Assembly: GCA_036001065.1 (NCBI GenBank)
Contig: DASYUQ010000033.1
Span: 1 to 37,282 of the forward strand
Reading direction: 5' to 3'
DNA from: Candidatus Methylomirabilota bacterium
GTDB taxonomy: Bacteria; Methylomirabilota; Methylomirabilia; Rokubacteriales; CSP1-6
DNA: 37,282 nucleotides
This document shows positions 7,617 to 15,289 of the stretch, piece after piece; position 1 is the first letter of the stretch, and the number at the start of each line of letters is the position of its first letter. The position numbers and the translations under genes are program-made. Below the pieces are notes generated by a model that was not told where the DNA came from, did no database searches, and was given only the letters and a program-made list of their open reading frames with translations.

Positions 7617-9257
7617 TCAGAGCCTGAGCCGCGGACTGCCGCCGCCGGGGCGGCTGGGCGTCCCCGAGCTGCCGACGGCGCCGACGATCACTTCCTGGCC
7701 CTCTTTGAGGTCGCCCCTCAGGACCTCGGTCGCGGTGCCGTCGGTGATGCCGAGCGTGAGGGCGACCGCCTTCGGCTTGCCGTCGGGGCCCGGAACGAAG
7801 GCCCGCCCGGCGAGCCCGCTGCGCCCGTCGCCCGCGAGCTGCTCGTAGCGCGCGCGCTGCTCCGGGGTGAGGATCTCGCCGATCCTGACCCGCGTGGCCT
7901 CGCGGATCTGCTGAGCGCGCGCCTGGCGCTCCTCGGCCCCGAGCGAAGCCCCCGAGAGGGCGGCCATCTGCTGGCGGCCATCCTGAAGGATGGCGTCGAG
8001 CTTGGTCTGCTGATCGGCCGTGAGGCCGAGCCCCTTGACGAGACGCTCGCGCATCTGCTCGCCCGACTGCGGCCCCCCGCCGCTTCCCCGCGGCGGGGCC
8101 CCGCCCCCCGGCGCCGGCAGCCCGCCGGCCTCCGTGCCCGCCGGCCGGAACCGCAGCGCGGCGTTCGGGACCTTGAGGACGTTCGGCTTCTCCGCCACGA
8201 CCACCTTCACGTTGGCCGTCATGCCCGGCAGCAGTCGCCCCTCCGGATTGCCCACGGCGACGACCACGGTGTAGGTGACGACGTTCTGCACGATCTGCGC
8301 CGCCTTGCGGATCTGGACGACGCGTCCGCTGAAGGTGTCGCCGGGGAACGCATCGACCGTGAAGGTGGCCGGGCCATCCAGGTGAATCCGCCCGATGTCC
8401 GCTTCGTCGACGCTCGTCTCCACCTGCATCTTGGTGAGGTCCTGGGCGATCGTGAAGAGCACAGGCGCCTGCAGGCTGGCGGCGACCGTTTGCCCGACGT
8501 CGACCTGGCGCGAGACCACGACGCCGTCGACCGGGGCGCGGATCGTCGTATGGTCGAGGTCGACCTGGGCCTGGCGGAGCGCGGCCTCCTTCTGCTTGAC
8601 CTGGGCGCGCGCCGACTCCAGCTGGGCGTCGGCGACGCGGAGCTGCGCCTGGGCGGAGCCGACGCCCGCGGCGGCGGACTGCTCCTTCGCGCGGGCGGCG
8701 TCCAGGGTGGCCTCGGCCGAGTCGTACGCCGCCTGGGCCGAGTCCAAATCGCTCCGGGCGATCAGCTCACGCCGGGACAGCTCGCCCTTGCGGCCGAGAT
8801 CGCGCTTGGTGTCCACCACCGCGACCTGGGCCCGTGCTGTCTGCGCCCGGGCCTCGGCCTGGGCGGCGCGCGCGTTCTCGACGTCGGCCCGAGCCCGCTC
8901 GACCTGGGCCTGCTGGTTGACCACGGCCGCTCGGGCCGACTCCAACTCGGCGCGCGCCTGATTCACCTTGGCCTCGAACGTTTCGGGATCGATGCGCGCG
9001 ATGACCTGACCCTTGCGGACGACGGAATTGAAGTCGACCAGAAGCTCCTTGATCTGGCCGGAGACCTGGCTGCCCACCTGCACGGTGATCACCGCGTTGA
9101 GGTTGCCGGTGGCGGACACCGCAGCGGTCAGGGGCCCGCGCTCGATGCGGGCCAGCCGGTACTGCTGGGCGCTGCCCCGGCTCTGGACGTAGAAGTATCC
9201 CCAGACGCCGGTGGCGACGACCAGCACGACGAGCCCGAGCCAGAGGAGACGCTTCAT
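7617..9257 (-). CDS. MacA-like periplasmic adaptor with an inserted Spy/LTxxQ segment
   Basis: Membrane-fusion protein of a tripartite efflux pump, 546 aa against about 370-400 for usual MacA. An N-terminal helix ([19 protein letters not shown]) anchors it. A barrel-sandwich half ([19 protein letters not shown]) precedes a long Ala/Gln/Arg-rich coiled-coil hairpin (residues about 92-230), then [20 protein letters not shown] closes the lipoyl domain. The beta-barrel continues to [10 protein letters not shown] (about 365-373). A segment of about 110 residues (genomic about 7806-8138) follows: Gly/Pro linker, then [15 protein letters not shown]...[15 protein letters not shown], two LTxxQ-type motifs as in Spy/CpxP chaperones. 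The last domain ([15 protein letters not shown]) then resumes. ATG 9257 is preferred over the adjacent TTG 9260. No SD. Confidence 0.9.
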   Translation of the reverse strand: MKRLLWLGLVVLVVATGVWGYFYVQSRGSAQQYRLARIERGPLTAAVSATGNLNAVITVQVGSQVSGQIKELLVDFNSVVRKGQVIARIDPETFEAKVNQARAELESARAAVVNQQAQVERARADVENARAAQAEARAQTARAQVAVVDTKRDLGRKGELSRRELIARSDLDSAQAAYDSAEATLDAARAKEQSAAAGVGSAQAQLRVADAQLESARAQVKQKEAALRQAQVDLDHTTIRAPVDGVVVSRQVDVGQTVAASLQAPVLFTIAQDLTKMQVETSVDEADIGRIHLDGPATFTVDAFPGDTFSGRVVQIRKAAQIVQNVVTYTVVVAVGNPEGRLLPGMTANVKVVVAEKPNVLKVPNAALRFRPAGTEAGGLPAPGGGAPPRGSGGGPQSGEQMRERLVKGLGLTADQQTKLDAILQDGRQQMAALSGASLGAEERQARAQQIREATRVRIGEILTPEQRARYEQLAGDGRSGLAGRAFVPGPDGKPKAVALTLGITDGTATEVLRGDLKEGQEVIVGAVGSSGTPSRPGGGSPRLRL

Positions 9258-9305
9258 CAAATATAAGACGGCTGCAGCCGGGCCGTGTTTACTCCTACGT
9301 TCAGC

Positions 9306-10643
9306 TTACCGCCGTCCGCGGGCGCGATCGAGCCGGTAGAGCGCGATCCGGAAGTCGGCCAGGGCCTGCGTCTCGGTGTTCTGGGTCTGGGTCAGCGCGA
9401 GCTGGGCGTCGGTGAGCTCGAGGATGGTGCCCACGCCGGCATCGAACCGTCCCTGGGCCAGTCGGAAGTTCTCCTGGGCGGAGACCACCGCCGTCTGCGC
9501 GGCCTGGATCCGCTCCTGGGCCTCCTCCACCAAGATCTGCGCCTGCTCCAGCTCGCGCGAGAGGTCCAGCTCGGTGGCGCGCACCCGGGCGCGGGAGGCT
9601 TCGAGGTTGGCCTTGGCCTCACGGTACCGGGCGATGCGGCTCCCCCCGTCGAACAGCGACCAAGAGAGAGACAGCCCCAGCGTCCAGCTCTCGTTGAGGT
9701 CCGTCCGGGTGCCGCCGTAGGTGCCGCTGCCGCTGATGTCGGGGAAGAAGTTGCGGAAGGCCTGGCGCTCCGACGCCTCCGCCGCCTCCACCCGAAGCCT
9801 GGCCTGGCGGTACTCGGGTCGCTGGCGCAGCGCCTCGTCGCGGATCGCGATGCGGTCGAGCGTGACCAGCTCGTACACCAGGTTGTCCTGGACCTGCGTC
9901 GGCGTATCCACTTCGATGCCCATCGCCGTGTTCAGCGCCACCCGCGCCAAGCGCTCGGCGTTGCGGGCCCGGATGAGGTCGACGCGACTGTTAGCGACGT
10001 CCACCTCGGCGCGGGCCACGTCGGACTTGGGCCGGGTCCCGACCTCGAAGAAGCCCCGCGCCGATTTGAGGTTCAACTGGGCGCGGTCCACGGCCTGCTG
10101 GTTCACGCGGATGAGGCGCTGGGCGAAGAGTATGTTCGTGTACGCCTCCTTGACGGCCAGCGCGATGAGCTGACGCTGCAGCTCGATGTCCTCCAGCGCG
10201 ACGGCGGCGAGCTTCTTGGCGGCCTCGGTCGCGGCCATGTTCTTTCCGAAGTCGAAGAGAAGCTGGGAGAGGGCAACCTGAGCCAGGAGGGTGTCGCTCA
10301 TCTCACGGGAGACGAAGACCGGGGCGTTGAGTGTGGCCTGATTGTTGGAGAGAGTGACGCTCTGACTCTTCGTGGCGGTCACCGAGCCCGTGAGCTGGGG
10401 GAGCAGCGGCGCCAGCGCCTGGTCGACGCGGAAGCGGGCCGCCGCGTAGTCGAACAGGCGCGCCTGGATCTGGGGCTGGGACTCCAGCGCGATGGCCACC
10501 GCCTCGTCCAGCGTCAGCAACCGACCCGCGACCTGAGCCGGGGCGGGGGGACCGCCCGGCGTCTGCGCCTTCGCCGGAGCCGTCGGAGTGCAGAGCACGA
10601 GCGCGGCCCCGACCACGGCCGCGACGACGAAGGCCATCCTCAT
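9306..10643 (-). CDS. TolC-family outer-membrane efflux channel
   Basis: A 445-aa outer-membrane factor. ATG 10643 is chosen for its GGAGGAG SD seven bases upstream and the signal peptide MRMAFVVAAVVGAALVLCTP (cleavage near PAKAQ). The rest follows the TolC pattern of two repeated halves with long helices: LLTLDEAVAIALESQPQIQ begins each such protein, then LLFDFGKNMAATEAAKKLA, NQQAVDRAQLNLKSAR, and in the second half RPEYRQARLRVEAAEASER, WSLFDGGSRIARYREAKAN, and FDAGVGTILELTDAQLALTQ near the end. It supplies the outer-membrane exit for the MacA/MacB-like pump encoded just downstream; the gap to the adaptor gene is 48 bp. A longer upstream reading of this frame has no SD and I reject it. Confidence 0.93.
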   Translation of the reverse strand: MRMAFVVAAVVGAALVLCTPTAPAKAQTPGGPPAPAQVAGRLLTLDEAVAIALESQPQIQARLFDYAAARFRVDQALAPLLPQLTGSVTATKSQSVTLSNNQATLNAPVFVSREMSDTLLAQVALSQLLFDFGKNMAATEAAKKLAAVALEDIELQRQLIALAVKEAYTNILFAQRLIRVNQQAVDRAQLNLKSARGFFEVGTRPKSDVARAEVDVANSRVDLIRARNAERLARVALNTAMGIEVDTPTQVQDNLVYELVTLDRIAIRDEALRQRPEYRQARLRVEAAEASERQAFRNFFPDISGSGTYGGTRTDLNESWTLGLSLSWSLFDGGSRIARYREAKANLEASRARVRATELDLSRELEQAQILVEEAQERIQAAQTAVVSAQENFRLAQGRFDAGVGTILELTDAQLALTQTQNTETQALADFRIALYRLDRARGRR

Positions 10644-10786
10644 GCGGGCGCTCCTCCGACCGCGCTCGTGAACACGCGAGTCCGGGCGTGAGGATATCAC
10701 GGCGGCCGCGGGCGTCTCCGGGGGGCGGGGCCCACCGGGGGACAGACAGTGGATGAGCTGTGGATGGTTGGTGGACACCTTTTTTC

Positions 10787-10840
10787 TTGACGGACGCTAC
10801 ATTCTGCGTGCTAGATTTCGGACACCACAAGATATAGTTA
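10787..10840 (+). promoter_or_regulatory. nrdJ promoter region with two NrdR-like boxes
   Basis: Two 16-bp sites resemble the NrdR box acaCwAtATaTwgtgt: ACGCTACATTCTGCGT (10794-10809, 11 of 16) and CCACAAGATATAGTTA (10825-10840, 12 of 16; core CAAGATATAG). Their centres are 31 bp apart, the three-turn spacing usual for NrdR operators. A TTGACG -35 candidate (10787-10792) abuts the first box and a TGc-TAGATT-type -10 (about 10809-10817) or TATAGT (10833-10838) lies between or within them, so the ATP/dATP-sensing repressor NrdR would cover the promoter. The assignment is by pattern only. Confidence 0.6.
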
Positions 10841-10923
10841 TAGGAGGGGGTCTGCTCAGGGTCCGCCGGCAGGGTCAGCGGCGCGACCATTCCAGGGTGT
10901 TCGAGCGAAAGGAGGAAAGGAGC

Positions 10924-13900
10924 ATGCTGTCGGAAAGCCGCCCGGCGAAGGTCGGCAAGTGGACGGAACCCGCTCTCCGCGTACTCCGCGAGCGCTACCT
11001 CACGCGCAGGGATGGGGAGGTGGTCGAGACCCCGGAGGAGATGTGCTGGCGGGTGGCCCAGTCCATTGCCGCCGGTGAGGCGCGCTACGGGCGCAGCCCG
11101 GCGGCCGTGCGGGAGATCGCCGAGGCCTTCTACGACATGATGGTGGACGGCTACTTCCTGCCGAACTCTCCCACGCTCATGAACGCCGGAAAGGGCAACG
11201 GCCTGCAGTACTCCGCGTGTTACGTGCTCCCGGTCGGCGACTCGATGGAGGAGATCTTCGACTCGGTGAAGGCGGCGGCGATCATCCACAAGTGCCTTGT
11301 CGCCGACACCTGGGTCATGAGCAATGGGCTGACCCGTCTAAGCGAGGTCCCAGACGGCGCCCTGGTCATGACCGACGAGGGTCCCTTCCATGTCAGCGCG
11401 TGGCACGACAACGGCGAGCAGCCCGTCTTCGAGGTCCGGACGAACCGGGGCTACCGGATCGTCGGGACCGCCGAACACCGGTTGCTGGTCGTCGCTGACG
11501 ACGGTTCCTATGGCTGGCGGAAGATCGGCGAGCTCCGCGGAGGCGACTGGCTCGTCATGAAGCCAGGGCCCTGGATCTGCGGTGAGACGAAGCTCCCGGA
11601 GTTCGAATTCGCTCAGAAGCGGGGCGGAAACTGCACCAGCTTCAGAGCCACGGAATACCGCTTGCCCAGGGAGTTGACGCCCGCCCTGGCGGAACTCATC
11701 GGTCTCTACATCGGTGATGGCTCGAACCATCGCGACGGCATCCGCGTCACGGTCAGCCGGGAGTGTCCCGAGGTCGTCCGGAGGATCGAAGAGACCAGCT
11801 TCGCGCTGTTCGGCAAGCGGGCTTCGATCAGTTACGATGCCCGGAAGCACACGTTTGAAGTCGCAATCTTGAGTACCCAGATCAAGGCATGGTTCGACTT
11901 CCTTGGCGTGACGAAGGCCTCGGCCCGCGAGGCCCAGATCCCGCCGATCATCCTCCGGAGCACCGAAGAAGTGGCCTGTGCTTTCGTGCGTGGGCTCTTC
12001 ACGGCCGACGGATGTGTCCGCAAGAACGGCCACATCACTCTGACGACGATCTCACCGCGACTGGCCGAAGACCTTCAGAGCCTGTTGCTGGCCCTCGGCG
12101 TGCCGACGCACCTGCGCAAAGACGTCTGGGCCTCGGGCTATGAGGTCTACCAGGTCTCCGTCTGCACCAAGGCAGGATTCCGGATGTTCCGGCGGAAGAT
12201 CGGATTCATCGCTGGACGCAAAGCGGCACGCCTGGCGGCCGTCGATGAGGACGCGATCTTCGTGAAGGGTGAAACGATCCCGAATCAGCGGCGCAGACTC
12301 CGCACGTGGTATGACGGACTTCCGGCGGACCAGCGGCGGCAGGCAAAGAGGCTGTTCGACGACCTGCTCAATCGAGTCACAGCCCCCAGGGAACTGAGCC
12401 GGCAGCGGATTACGGCCGCCTTGAAGGGCTCGGGGCCATTCCCGTCGTTCTTCGAGGAGTTGGCGAAGGATGACTTCTTTTTCGTCCGCGTCACGGCGAT
12501 CCGTCCGGCCGGCATTCGTCGCGTCTACGATCTGACCGTTCCCGAGAAGCACGCTTATATCGCAAACGGGTTTGCGGCGCACAATAGCGGGGGGGGCACG
12601 GGCTTTGCGTTCTCTCGCCTGCGCCCGAAAGACGACATCGTCACCTCCACCGGTGGACGGGCCTCCGGGCCGGTGTCCTTCCTCCGCGTGTTCAACGGCG
12701 CGACGGAGGCCGTGAAGCAGGGCGGCACCCGTCGCGGCGCTAACATGGGGATCCTGAGGGTCGATCACCCCGACATCCTCGAGTTCATCGAGTGCAAGCT
12801 GGACGGGGGCATCACCAACTTCAACATCTCCGTCGCCGCCACCAACGCCTTCATGGAGGCCCTGGAGAAGGGCGAGGACTACGACCTCATCAACCCGCGC
12901 AACGGCAAGCCGATCGGGCGCCTCTCGGCCCCGGAGGTGTTCCGGCGCGTCGTCGCGGCCGCCTGGCGCACGGGCGATCCGGGCATGGTCTTCATCGACC
13001 GGATCAACGCCAGCCCGGCGAACCCCACGCCCGAGATCGGGATGATCGAGGCGACCAATCCCTGCGTCACGGGCGACACGCGGGTGGCCACGCCCGAAGG
13101 GTGGCGTCGAGCCGACGCCGTTCGCGCGGGCGGCCTCATCCTCACCGTCGACGGTCCTCGGCCTGTCGAGCGCGTGGAGATCAATCCGAATACTCCGATC
13201 TTCCGGGTCGACTTCTCGGACGGCGGCGGCCTTCGGGTCACCGCCAGCCATCAATTCCACGTCTACCGGCAGGGCGCCGGGTTCCTCCCGACCCGCCTGG
13301 ACCGGTGTCATGTCGGCGACGAGGTCCAGACGCTCCACGCCGGGGTGTTCGGGGCGGCCAAGATCCTGCGCATCGAAGCGGTCGGCGTCGCCACGACGTA
13401 CGACCTCTACGAGCCGGAAACAGACACGTGGATCACCGAGGGGTACATCTCCCGGGGGTGCGGGGAGCAACCGCTCCTGCCGAACGAGGCCTGCAACCTC
13501 GGCTCGCTCAACGTGTCGAAGTTCGCGCGGCGGGGAGCCGATGGGGAGTGGTCCGTCGACTGGGAGGAGATGGAGCGCGTCATCCGGCTGGCCGTCCGGT
13601 TCCTCGACGACGTCATCGAGATGAACCCGTACCCGCTGCCCGCGATCGATGCCACCGTGAAGGCCAACCGCCGCATCGGCCTGGGTATCATGGGCTGGGC
13701 CGACCTGCTCTTCATCCTCGGCATCCCGTACGACAGCCAGGAGGCGATCAACCTCGCCGAGCGCCTGATGTCGTTCGTGAAGGACAAGGCCCACGACCAG
13801 TCCGCCAAGCTGGCCGAGGAGCGCGGGCCCTTCCCGAACTGGGGAGACTCTATCTACCGGAACGTGGGGCCTATGCGGAACTCGACGGTCACCACGATCG

Positions 13901-14895
13901 CCCCCACCGGGACGATCTCGATGATCGCCGGCTGCTCGTCGGGCATCGAGCCGATCTTCGCGCTGGCCTTCGAGCATCGCGTCAAGCAGCCGGACGGGGA
14001 GCGCGTGCTGACGTTCGTCAACGAGACCTTCGAGTGGCTGGCCAAGGAGCAGGGGATCTACTCCGATGCGCTCATGCAGGAGATCGCGCACCGGGGCTCG
14101 CTGCACGGCATCCCGGGGCTGCCGGAGGACGCGGCGCGCGTGTTCAAGACCTCGCACGAGATCGGCTACGAGTGGCACGTGCGCCATCAGGCGGCCTTCC
14201 AGCGCTACACCGACAACGGCGTCAGCAAGACCATCAACCTGCCCAACAACGCCACCGAGGAAGACGTCGCCAGTGCCTATCGTCTGGCCTGGCAGCTCGG
14301 CTGCCTGGGCATCACCGTCTTCCGCGACGGCTGCAAGGGCGAGCAGGTCCTGAACGTCGGCATCAAGAAGGACAAGGCGGTCGCCCCCGCGTCGGCGGGT
14401 CCGGTCGTCATCAAGCCGCGGCCACACAGCCTGAGCGGCACGACGTACCGCACCGAGACGCCGATCGGCACGGCGTTCATCACCGTCAACGAAACTCCCG
14501 ACCGCGAGCCCTTCGAGGTCTTCGTCCAGGTAGGCAAAGCGGGCTCGGACACCATGGCGGTCGCCGAGGCTCTTGGACGGCTGATTTCGCTCGTTCTGAG
14601 GCTGCCTTCGCCGCTATCGGCTCAGCGACGGCTCGAAGAGGTCATCAGCCAGCTCAGCCGAATCGGAGGTGGCCAGCCGACTGGCTTCGGCCTTGCCAAG
14701 ATCCTGTCGCTCCCCGATGCGATCGCCCGCACCCTGGCCGAGCACATCGGCCAGCTCAAGCCCGCCAACGACTTCGCGGCGGCCGCGACGGGCCGGAAGA
14801 CCATCGGCGATCTCTGCAAGGAATGCGGCCAGGCGACCTTCATCTACGAGGAAGGTTGCAAGAAGTGCCTGTCGTGCGGGTTCAACGAGTGCTGA
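10924..14895 (+). CDS. nrdJ: B12-dependent (class II) ribonucleotide reductase with two inteins
   Basis: Adenosylcobalamin-dependent reductase that makes deoxyribonucleotides. The precursor is 1323 aa; removing two inteins (431 and 132 aa) leaves 760, normal for NrdJ. The start ATG 10924 follows an AAAGGAGG SD. Landmarks: NSPTLMNAG and LQYSACYVLPV (redox Cys99), SGGGTGFAFSRLRP, NPC^GEQPLLPNEACNLGS (thiyl-radical Cys846 and partner Cys857, 11 residues apart as in Thermotoga NrdJ), TIAPTGTISMIAGCSSGIEP, and a C-terminal Cys-rich zinc-like tail (CKECGQ...CKKCLSCGFNEC). Intein 1 interrupts HK^SGGGTG, intein 2 interrupts NP^CGEQ; both sites are in active-site loops. It is monocistronic between a NrdR-like operator and a strong hairpin. 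Enzyme function depends on both inteins leaving. Confidence 0.96.
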   Translation: MLSESRPAKVGKWTEPALRVLRERYLTRRDGEVVETPEEMCWRVAQSIAAGEARYGRSPAAVREIAEAFYDMMVDGYFLPNSPTLMNAGKGNGLQYSACYVLPVGDSMEEIFDSVKAAAIIHKCLVADTWVMSNGLTRLSEVPDGALVMTDEGPFHVSAWHDNGEQPVFEVRTNRGYRIVGTAEHRLLVVADDGSYGWRKIGELRGGDWLVMKPGPWICGETKLPEFEFAQKRGGNCTSFRATEYRLPRELTPALAELIGLYIGDGSNHRDGIRVTVSRECPEVVRRIEETSFALFGKRASISYDARKHTFEVAILSTQIKAWFDFLGVTKASAREAQIPPIILRSTEEVACAFVRGLFTADGCVRKNGHITLTTISPRLAEDLQSLLLALGVPTHLRKDVWASGYEVYQVSVCTKAGFRMFRRKIGFIAGRKAARLAAVDEDAIFVKGETIPNQRRRLRTWYDGLPADQRRQAKRLFDDLLNRVTAPRELSRQRITAALKGSGPFPSFFEELAKDDFFFVRVTAIRPAGIRRVYDLTVPEKHAYIANGFAAHNSGGGTGFAFSRLRPKDDIVTSTGGRASGPVSFLRVFNGATEAVKQGGTRRGANMGILRVDHPDILEFIECKLDGGITNFNISVAATNAFMEALEKGEDYDLINPRNGKPIGRLSAPEVFRRVVAAAWRTGDPGMVFIDRINASPANPTPEIGMIEATNPCVTGDTRVATPEGWRRADAVRAGGLILTVDGPRPVERVEINPNTPIFRVDFSDGGGLRVTASHQFHVYRQGAGFLPTRLDRCHVGDEVQTLHAGVFGAAKILRIEAVGVATTYDLYEPETDTWITEGYISRGCGEQPLLPNEACNLGSLNVSKFARRGADGEWSVDWEEMERVIRLAVRFLDDVIEMNPYPLPAIDATVKANRRIGLGIMGWADLLFILGIPYDSQEAINLAERLMSFVKDKAHDQSAKLAEERGPFPNWGDSIYRNVGPMRNSTVTTIAPTGTISMIAGCSSGIEPIFALAFEHRVKQPDGERVLTFVNETFEWLAKEQGIYSDALMQEIAHRGSLHGIPGLPEDAARVFKTSHEIGYEWHVRHQAAFQRYTDNGVSKTINLPNNATEEDVASAYRLAWQLGCLGITVFRDGCKGEQVLNVGIKKDKAVAPASAGPVVIKPRPHSLSGTTYRTETPIGTAFITVNETPDREPFEVFVQVGKAGSDTMAVAEALGRLISLVLRLPSPLSAQRRLEEVISQLSRIGGGQPTGFGLAKILSLPDAIARTLAEHIGQLKPANDFAAAATGRKTIGDLCKECGQATFIYEEGCKKCLSCGFNEC
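11293..12585 (+). mobile_element. Intein 1 of NrdJ, with LAGLIDADG homing endonuclease
   Basis: Precursor residues 124-554 (431 aa). Starts with Cys (CLVADTWVMS, block A), has block B GTAEHRLLVV with the T-x-x-H, and ends with block F VYDLTVPEKHAYIANGFAAHN: the His543, His553 and Asn554 needed for C-terminal cleavage are present, with Ser as +1 extein residue. Between the splicing blocks are two LAGLIDADG-type motifs, LIGLYIGDG (acidic residue D265) and FVRGLFTADG (D362), so the homing nuclease looks intact. It appears a standard class 1 intein, able to splice and to home. The codon/base texture looks a little less GC-rich than the flanking nrdJ by eye. Confidence 0.95.
13063..13458 (+). mobile_element. 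Intein 2 of NrdJ: mini-intein with atypical C-terminus
   Basis: Precursor residues 714-845 (132 aa), with no endonuclease. Block A (CVTGDTRVATPEGW) starts with Cys and block B (LRVTASHQFHVY) has T-x-x-H, so the N-terminal half is complete. The C-terminal half aligns as TTYDLYEPETDTWITEGYISRG: the block F His position is Trp, and the usual His-Asn end is Arg-Gly. The +1 residue is Cys846, the thiyl-radical cysteine of NrdJ. The boundaries are set by continuity of the NPCGEQPLLP motif. Without Asn cyclisation ordinary splicing should not complete; it may be decayed, use other chemistry, or be spliced in a way not predictable from sequence. Confidence 0.85.
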
Positions 14896-14907
14896 GGTGA
14901 CCGGCTC

Positions 14908-14930
14908 GGGGGGACCGCCGTGGTCCCCCC
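14908..14930 (+). terminator. Stem-loop after nrdJ
   Basis: GGGGGGACC (14908-14916) and GGTCCCCCC (14922-14930) form a perfect 9-bp stem with a 5-nt loop, 12 nt after the nrdJ stop. No T-run follows. A probable terminator or 3'-end stabilising hairpin. Confidence 0.65.
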
Positions 14931-14980
14931 GATTCGCCCCGCCGCCCGCGGGCGTCGGCCGGGGCCGCGATCGCGTCCGG

Positions 14981-14989
14981 TGCTACACT
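14981..14989 (+). promoter_or_regulatory. Extended -10 (TGC-TACACT) for the 97-aa gene
   Basis: TGCTACACT ends 6 nt before the ATG at 14996, with no SD sequence; the predicted transcription start falls on or near the A of ATG. No good -35 is seen. Confidence 0.45.
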
Positions 14990-14995
14990 ACCGTC

Positions 14996-15289
14996 ATGTT
15001 TTCCGGTGGTTCGTACGACGAGGTCGCGCGCTGGCTCTGGAATTTCCTCACGTCGCACGCCAAGCGCGAGCATCCGCGCTTCGAGGTGCTGCTGGACGCC
15101 GGTGACGAGCGGGAAGGCAAGTCGTACGGCGCCCGGCTGCGCCTGGGCGATCGTCTGTCGCCGGTGTTCGAGTTCGATTTCAAGGAAGTCGCCGACAACC
15201 GTGGCGGCCTGGCGTGGTGCCGGGCCATGGCCGAGCTGACCCGCACGCGCGCGCGCGAGATGCTCGGAGGCGTCGGCCAGCCATCCTGA
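14996..15289 (+). CDS. Uncharacterised 97-aa protein
   Basis: I do not recognise this small soluble protein. It starts MFSGGSYDEVARWLWNFLTS and has alternating strand/helix character: VARWLWNFLTSHAKREHP (helix), FEVLLDAGDE, YGARLRLGDRLSPVFEFDFK (strands), then a helix AWCRAMAELTRTRAREML. The start is ATG 14996, since it directly follows an extended -10 and the Met opens a compact domain. It lies between the nrdJ hairpin and the permease gene; its stop is close to or overlaps the permease start, so they are likely cotranscribed. No Cys pairs, signal peptide or membrane helix. Confidence 0.6.
   Translation: MFSGGSYDEVARWLWNFLTSHAKREHPRFEVLLDAGDEREGKSYGARLRLGDRLSPVFEFDFKEVADNRGGLAWCRAMAELTRTRAREMLGGVGQPS

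Noticed and set aside
12052-14427. 791-aa antisense open frame opposite nrdJ
   Set aside because: A high-GC shadow: it has no domain sense, and the other strand encodes a clear NrdJ with inteins.
12792-14900. 702-aa plus-strand frame overlapping nrdJ
   Set aside because: Arg/Gly/Pro-rich composition typical of a +1 shadow frame of the real gene.
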